Part shown: one piece after another, positions 5,735-9,318 of the stretch | How positions within the stretch are numbered: the first letter of the stretch is position 1 | Layout: the number at the start of each line of letters is the position of its first letter | Assembly (NCBI GenBank): GCA_937975525.1 | Contig: CALJUJ010000258.1 | Span: 1-9,318, forward strand | DNA: 9,318 nucleotides | Direction of reading: 5' to 3' | Source: an uncultured bacterium | Lineage (GTDB): Bacteria; Desulfobacterota; Binatia; HRBIN30 | Program-made: the position numbers and the translations under genes | Notes under the pieces: model-generated | Databases searched by the model: none | Told to the model about the DNA's origin: nothing | What the model saw: the letters and a program-made list of their open reading frames with translations, nothing else

Positions 5735-7510
5735 GTGCTGACCATTCGCCGGATCAGCCCGCAGAGTCTCGGCTACTACGACCTCGCGAACTCGCTCGAG
5801 ACGGGCCAGGAAGTCAGCTACTACGAGGAGGAGGCGAAGGGACGCGGCAGGTGGTTCGGCCGGGGATGCCGGGCCCTCGGGCTGCGCGGCGAAGTCGACT
5901 CGACCCAGTATCGCAACGTCTTCCAGGGCTTCTCGCCCACCCGCACCGTGGCCTTGGTGCAGAACGCCGGCCGGACCGAAGGAAAACGAGCCCGGCGCCC
6001 GGGGTTCGATTTCACGTTCAGCGCGCCGAAGGAGTTCAGCCTGCTCTACGCCGCGACGACCTCGGAGTCCGAGCGCGAGCGACTCCTCGAGTGCCACGAC
6101 GACGCCGTCGTCTTCGTCCTCGACATGGTCGAGGACGACCTCGCCAAGTGCCGCATGGGCAAGGCGGGCAAGCAGCTCATCGATGCCGAAGGCCTGGTCG
6201 TCGCCCGCTTTCCGCACTACTCGTCGAGGGAGAACGACCCGCAGGTGCACACCCACGCCTTGGTCGCCAACCTCGCTCGTGGTCCCGACGGGCGCTGGCG
6301 TGCGCTGGCGTCGACGCTCGCGTTCAAGCCGGGCTTCATGAAGAAGTACGGTACGCTCTACCGGGAGGTGCTCGCGTCCAACCTCGAGAGGGAGTTCGGT
6401 CTCGAGGTCGGCATCGCCTTCGGCTACGTCCGGATCCCGGGGATCCCCGCCGAGACCAAGGCCTACTACTCGAAGCGACGCGCGCAGATCGAGTCGGTCG
6501 GCTACCGAGACGCACGGGAAGCGGGTCACGTGGCCATCCGGACACGCAAGAAGAAGGACACGTCGATCACACACGGGGCCTTGAGTACCACCTGGCGAGA
6601 GGAACTCGCGAAGGCCTTCGGCCCGGACTTCACGGTGCAGAAACTGGCGGCCAGCCAGAGACAGCCGCTCCACCTCGACGTGGCGCGAGCCGCGTCTCGA
6701 GGCGATGTAGAGATCGCTCCCGAGCGCAAGCCAGCACCCGCTCTCGAGGATTCCCGGCGCGATCATCCCACTCCCGACCTCTCTGAGTCCGGCCGCCGGC
6801 CGGATCGCACCCGCGATCGTCGCAAGGCACAAGAACCCCTCCGCCCCCTCCGCGCGCTCCTCGACGCCGCGCGCACCCCGCTCCCGTCCCCGGTCGCGGT
6901 TTCGCTGGAGACCAGCCTGCGGCGACTCAGCTCGCGAGAGCGCTTTCGGGTGCGCCACGTGGCCAGAACTCGCGACGAGAAGAACCTCGGGCGAGTCAGC
7001 TCCCGAGAGCTCAAGGCTCTCTCCGCGATCTTCCGCTCGAGTGACATGCGGCTGCTGGCACTGACCCGCACCTCGAACGAGGCGTCCGCGATCCTGAAGC
7101 AGGGCACGAAGTCGATTGCTGGGATCGCTCTGCTTCGGGTCCTCAGTTCACCCGTCGTTGATCGCGCCATCTACAACATCGGCCCCAAGGCCCTGGCCCG
7201 CGCATTCAGGCGAGGTCTACCCGATGTGGTTCCTTCCCTGCTCGGTCGACGCCGGGCACTCTTCCGCCAACGTCGTCCACTTCTGGACCGCAGGACCGTC
7301 CTGCTCGTCGATCGTCGCGCGCTCTCGGCTTCAGAGTTGGGAAGACTGCGCGCCATGGCTGAGATCGCCGGCGCGCGGATCCTGCTCGGCGATCTCCCAG
7401 GGGTCGCCCAAGCCCAGCGGCTTCAGCTCGATCTATCGTCCCGACACAGGCATGCTCTCGCCCAAGAGAACGAACGACTACTCTCTGAACCCCACGCACT
7501 TCATCGCTAG
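5735..7510 (+). CDS. MobF (TrwC-type) conjugative relaxase with a degenerate helicase domain
   Basis: The relaxase nicks one strand at oriT, stays covalently bound to the 5' end through a tyrosine and leads the strand to the recipient. The 591-residue protein has a full TrwC-type relaxase domain (residues 1-300): tyrosine pairs Y14/Y15 and Y29/Y30, GRWFG (38-42), GFDFTFSAPKEFSLLYA (90-106) and the metal-binding histidines H161, H172 and H174 in FPHYSSRENDPQVHTH. Family members such as TrwC are about 900-1000 residues because a RecD-like helicase follows. Here residues 320-390 are a Pro/Arg-rich linker. Residues about 420-560 keep the helicase outline (ALTRTSNEASAIL, then TVLLVDRRAL and AGARILLGD) but lack any G-x-x-G-x-G-K-T, and the motif II DE is DR. 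The GTG at 5735 is two bases after the upstream stop and has no Shine-Dalgarno of its own, so coupling is likely. Relaxase activity is likely; its own helicase activity is unlikely. Confidence 0.92.
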   Translation: MLTIRRISPQSLGYYDLANSLETGQEVSYYEEEAKGRGRWFGRGCRALGLRGEVDSTQYRNVFQGFSPTRTVALVQNAGRTEGKRARRPGFDFTFSAPKEFSLLYAATTSESERERLLECHDDAVVFVLDMVEDDLAKCRMGKAGKQLIDAEGLVVARFPHYSSRENDPQVHTHALVANLARGPDGRWRALASTLAFKPGFMKKYGTLYREVLASNLEREFGLEVGIAFGYVRIPGIPAETKAYYSKRRAQIESVGYRDAREAGHVAIRTRKKKDTSITHGALSTTWREELAKAFGPDFTVQKLAASQRQPLHLDVARAASRGDVEIAPERKPAPALEDSRRDHPTPDLSESGRRPDRTRDRRKAQEPLRPLRALLDAARTPLPSPVAVSLETSLRRLSSRERFRVRHVARTRDEKNLGRVSSRELKALSAIFRSSDMRLLALTRTSNEASAILKQGTKSIAGIALLRVLSSPVVDRAIYNIGPKALARAFRRGLPDVVPSLLGRRRALFRQRRPLLDRRTVLLVDRRALSASELGRLRAMAEIAGARILLGDLPGVAQAQRLQLDLSSRHRHALAQENERLLSEPHALHR

Positions 7511-7512
7511 CC

Positions 7513-7893
7513 ATGGCCAAGAAAGAGAACCCCCGAGACTCGATTGTCTCCGCGCGGCTCACGGACCACGAGCATGAACTCGTCAAGGCCGATGCGGAGC
7601 GGCGTCGCATGAGCGTCACGGACTATCTCCGCACGGCTATCCTGCAAGAGCGCGAGGGATCCTCGAAGACTCGCCTGGCCGAGATCGAAACCCGGCTTGC
7701 AGAACAGGACCAGACGATCTTCCAACTCGTCAACGCCTTGACGGACCTGCGGGAAACAGTCGCCAAGGGCGTTCGCGCCATACTCCTCGCTGGCGAGCCC
7801 GACGAGGAGAAGCGCAAGACGATCCGACGCTGGGTTCAGGAGAACCTGCTTCCCGAGGACCTGGATCCTCCTGAAGAGCGAGGCTCGGAGTAG
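7513..7893 (+). CDS. Ribbon-helix-helix relaxosome accessory protein (TrwA/MobC-like)
   Basis: This is a 126-residue protein. Residues 10-46 (IVSARLTDHEHELVKADAER, then MSVTDYLRTAIL) are a ribbon-helix-helix DNA-binding domain: a short beta strand, then two helices with the S-V-T-D-Y-L-R start of the second. Residues 52-85 are a heptad coiled coil (RLAEIETRLAEQDQTIFQLV). The acidic C-terminus (about 95-126) ends DPPEERGSE. Proteins of this build bind oriT as oligomers, help the relaxase open DNA and touch the coupling protein; TrwA of R388 is the model. It starts two bases after the relaxase stop and overlaps the coupling-protein GTG by one base (TAGTG), which places it inside the relaxosome operon. 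The RHH call is firm; the TrwA-like role is inferred from the neighbours. Confidence 0.85.
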   Translation: MAKKENPRDSIVSARLTDHEHELVKADAERRRMSVTDYLRTAILQEREGSSKTRLAEIETRLAEQDQTIFQLVNALTDLRETVAKGVRAILLAGEPDEEKRKTIRRWVQENLLPEDLDPPEERGSE

Positions 7894-9318
7894 TGCGTGA
7901 GTTCCTGTCGATCTTGGCGGTCGGCGCCGTCATGGCTCTGGCCTGGGCGCTCTGGAGACTCGTCGCCTGGCTCCGTGAGCCTGCCCCGACTGAGTCGAAT
8001 GTCGTAGGTGGACGACGTCTCCTGACCGAGCAGCAAGCACGCGCTCTCGCGGAGCGCGATGCAGGAGCTGGCGGCGATCCCCGGAGGTACGAATGGGGTT
8101 CCGTCTCGGTTTCTCCCAAGGCTGCCCTGACTCACTTCTTCGCCGTAGGCACCTCGGGGTCGGGAAAGACGATTGTGCTTCGCAAGCTGTTACGTTCCGT
8201 CGTCCACCAGCTGGGCCGCGACGAGCGATGCGTGATCTTCGACATCAAGGGCGACTATTGGGAGTTCCTCCAACAGCACTGCTCATCGCCGATGTTCGAT
8301 CCCGCGCGCGACGTGATGAGGCTGCACCCCTTCGTGGAGGGCACTCCAGCGTGGGACATCGCTCGTGACGCCTCGCCGACAAACGCGCCGTCAGTATGCG
8401 CAGGCCTTCTCCCACTCGGCTCCGACAAGGACAGCTCGCACTTCGTCAATGCTACCCGGCAGATGATGACGCTCGTGATGGATGCCTTTCGGGCGCTCGG
8501 CGGAGACTGGAGCCTCTGGGATCTAGTCGTCGCCTGCAATTCTGCAAAGAACCTGCGTGAGCTCGCCCGGGCCTCCGGGCTAACTGAAATCATCGACCGG
8601 CTCTCCGATCGTAACCCTGAGACCGGCAGCGTTGTCGGCTCCCTCAGCACCGCGACGGACTGCCTTCGAGCCCCCGCCGCGATCTGGAATACAGCCCACG
8701 TCGAAGGCCAGAAGTTCTCGATTGCCGAGTGGATGGAAGGGCGCGGCCCGAGAGTGCTCGTCATCGGTTTCGACACGAGCAAGCGAGCCTCCATGGAGCG
8801 CGTCACGCAGATGCTCATGTCGAGGATCATCTCGCAGCTCTTGTCGCTGAAGAGCAAAGGCCTCGAAGATGCACCACGAACTTGGCTCTTCCTCGACGAG
8901 TTGCCCTTTGCAGGCCGCATCGAGGAGCTCCTCAATTGCCTGAACGCCGGCCGCAGCCAGGGGATAGCGGCCGTGCTCGGCACACAGACCATGCTCACTC
9001 TGCAGCTCCCCTCGCACTACCCGCACGGCGAGGCGGCTGCCATCGTGGCCAACGCACGCAATCGCGCGTATCTCCGGCCTGGGGACGATGACACCGCGCA
9101 GTGGATTGGCAAGCAGATCGGCAAGCAGCTCTTGTACGAGACGGGGTATTCATCGGGACAGACCCACGACAGCCGCGGCGGCAACTCATCCCAGGCCGGA
9201 GAGGACCATCGCATCCAAGAGCGATTCGCCGTGAATCCCGACGAGCTCAAGGACCTTCCCCTTTCCCAGGCCGACGTCCCGATGACCGGTGTCTTCGAGA
9301 TTGATCAAGGCGTCTGGA
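7893..9318 (+). CDS. TrwB/VirD4-family coupling ATPase, 3' end outside the window
   Basis: Coupling proteins are inner-membrane hexameric ATPases that bring the relaxosome to the secretion channel and pump DNA. The frame is open for 475 codons from the GTG at 7893 to the window edge without a stop. Residues 3-27 are one hydrophobic membrane helix. Walker A is GTSGSGKT (86-93), FDIKGDYW is at 116-123, Walker B is WLFLDE (331-336), the sensor-like GTQT is at 363-366, and the late family segment RFAVNPDELKDLP is at 444-456. Only one membrane helix is seen, with no periplasmic loop between two helices as in TrwB. TrwB is about 507 residues, so little may be missing. The start overlaps the preceding stop by one base. 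No secretion-channel genes are in view. The ATPase family call is very secure. Confidence 0.93.
   Translation, partial: MREFLSILAVGAVMALAWALWRLVAWLREPAPTESNVVGGRRLLTEQQARALAERDAGAGGDPRRYEWGSVSVSPKAALTHFFAVGTSGSGKTIVLRKLLRSVVHQLGRDERCVIFDIKGDYWEFLQQHCSSPMFDPARDVMRLHPFVEGTPAWDIARDASPTNAPSVCAGLLPLGSDKDSSHFVNATRQMMTLVMDAFRALGGDWSLWDLVVACNSAKNLRELARASGLTEIIDRLSDRNPETGSVVGSLSTATDCLRAPAAIWNTAHVEGQKFSIAEWMEGRGPRVLVIGFDTSKRASMERVTQMLMSRIISQLLSLKSKGLEDAPRTWLFLDELPFAGRIEELLNCLNAGRSQGIAAVLGTQTMLTLQLPSHYPHGEAAAIVANARNRAYLRPGDDDTAQWIGKQIGKQLLYETGYSSGQTHDSRGGNSSQAGEDHRIQERFAVNPDELKDLPLSQADVPMTGVFEIDQGVW

Noticed and set aside
5410..6786. 458-codon plus-strand open frame across protein B and the relaxase
   Set aside because: It overlaps two well-supported genes in another frame, and its composition is the Arg/Pro/Ser-rich pattern of a shadow frame.
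5729..6958. 409-codon minus-strand open frame opposite the relaxase
   Set aside because: It shows no domain, and the relaxase motifs on the other strand are unambiguous.
7000..7510. Frameshifted relaxase pseudogene
   Set aside because: The frame is open to the stop at 7508-7510 and the downstream gene keeps 2-bp operon spacing, so a diverged but intact protein is more likely.

Overview
High-GC bacterial DNA, probably from an actinomycete (Actinomycetota; the class cannot be fixed from this window). The evidence is strong third-position GC bias, GTG and TTG starts, an integrase gene that appears leaderless, and an actinobacterial-looking polyphosphate kinase. The window crosses the left junction of an integrated conjugative or mobilizable element. 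Bases 1 to about 1880 are host chromosome. Bases from about 1880-1890 to the right edge are the element, which continues past 9318.

Host part: a 5'-truncated ppk1 (polyphosphate kinase), a short GC-rich spacer with a 15-bp tandem repeat, a terminator-like hairpin, and on the minus strand only the 3' half of a tRNA gene (anticodon loop, T arm, 3' acceptor strand, CCA). The 5' half is absent. Where the tRNA is interrupted there is a perfect 10-7-10 inverted repeat whose 7-nt centre is the anticodon loop. This is the expected form of a tyrosine-recombinase core site, so I read it as attL.

Element part 1 (integration module, about 1880-3525): att core, a second hairpin, repeated CGCGGTTACA motifs overlapping the integrase promoter, then a plus-strand tyrosine recombinase with an unusual Cys/His cluster. 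Tail-to-tail with it is a minus-strand operon of an unknown protein (A) followed by two small excisionase/AlpA-like helix-turn-helix proteins.

Element part 2 (about 4431-4751): a 320-bp divergent intergenic region dense in palindromes (three CGTATACG, three GTCGAC) and a repeated GTCGGATGCG. It is a candidate operator region, origin of transfer, or both.

Element part 3 (4752 to the right edge): a tightly packed plus-strand transfer operon. In order it encodes a coiled-coil/winged-helix protein, an unknown protein (B), a MobF-type relaxase with a degenerate helicase tail, a ribbon-helix-helix relaxosome protein, and a VirD4/TrwB-type coupling ATPase cut by the window edge. The last three recall TrwC, TrwA and TrwB of R388.

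The most novel point is that A and B, transcribed divergently from the two sides of the palindromic region, are paralogues of a family I do not recognise: 29 of 59 residues are identical in the best block of a hand alignment. One copy is tied to the excision-type genes and the other to the relaxase operon. This suggests, without proving it, a paired factor linking excision with transfer. No type IV secretion channel genes are in view, so ICE versus mobilizable element is undecided.
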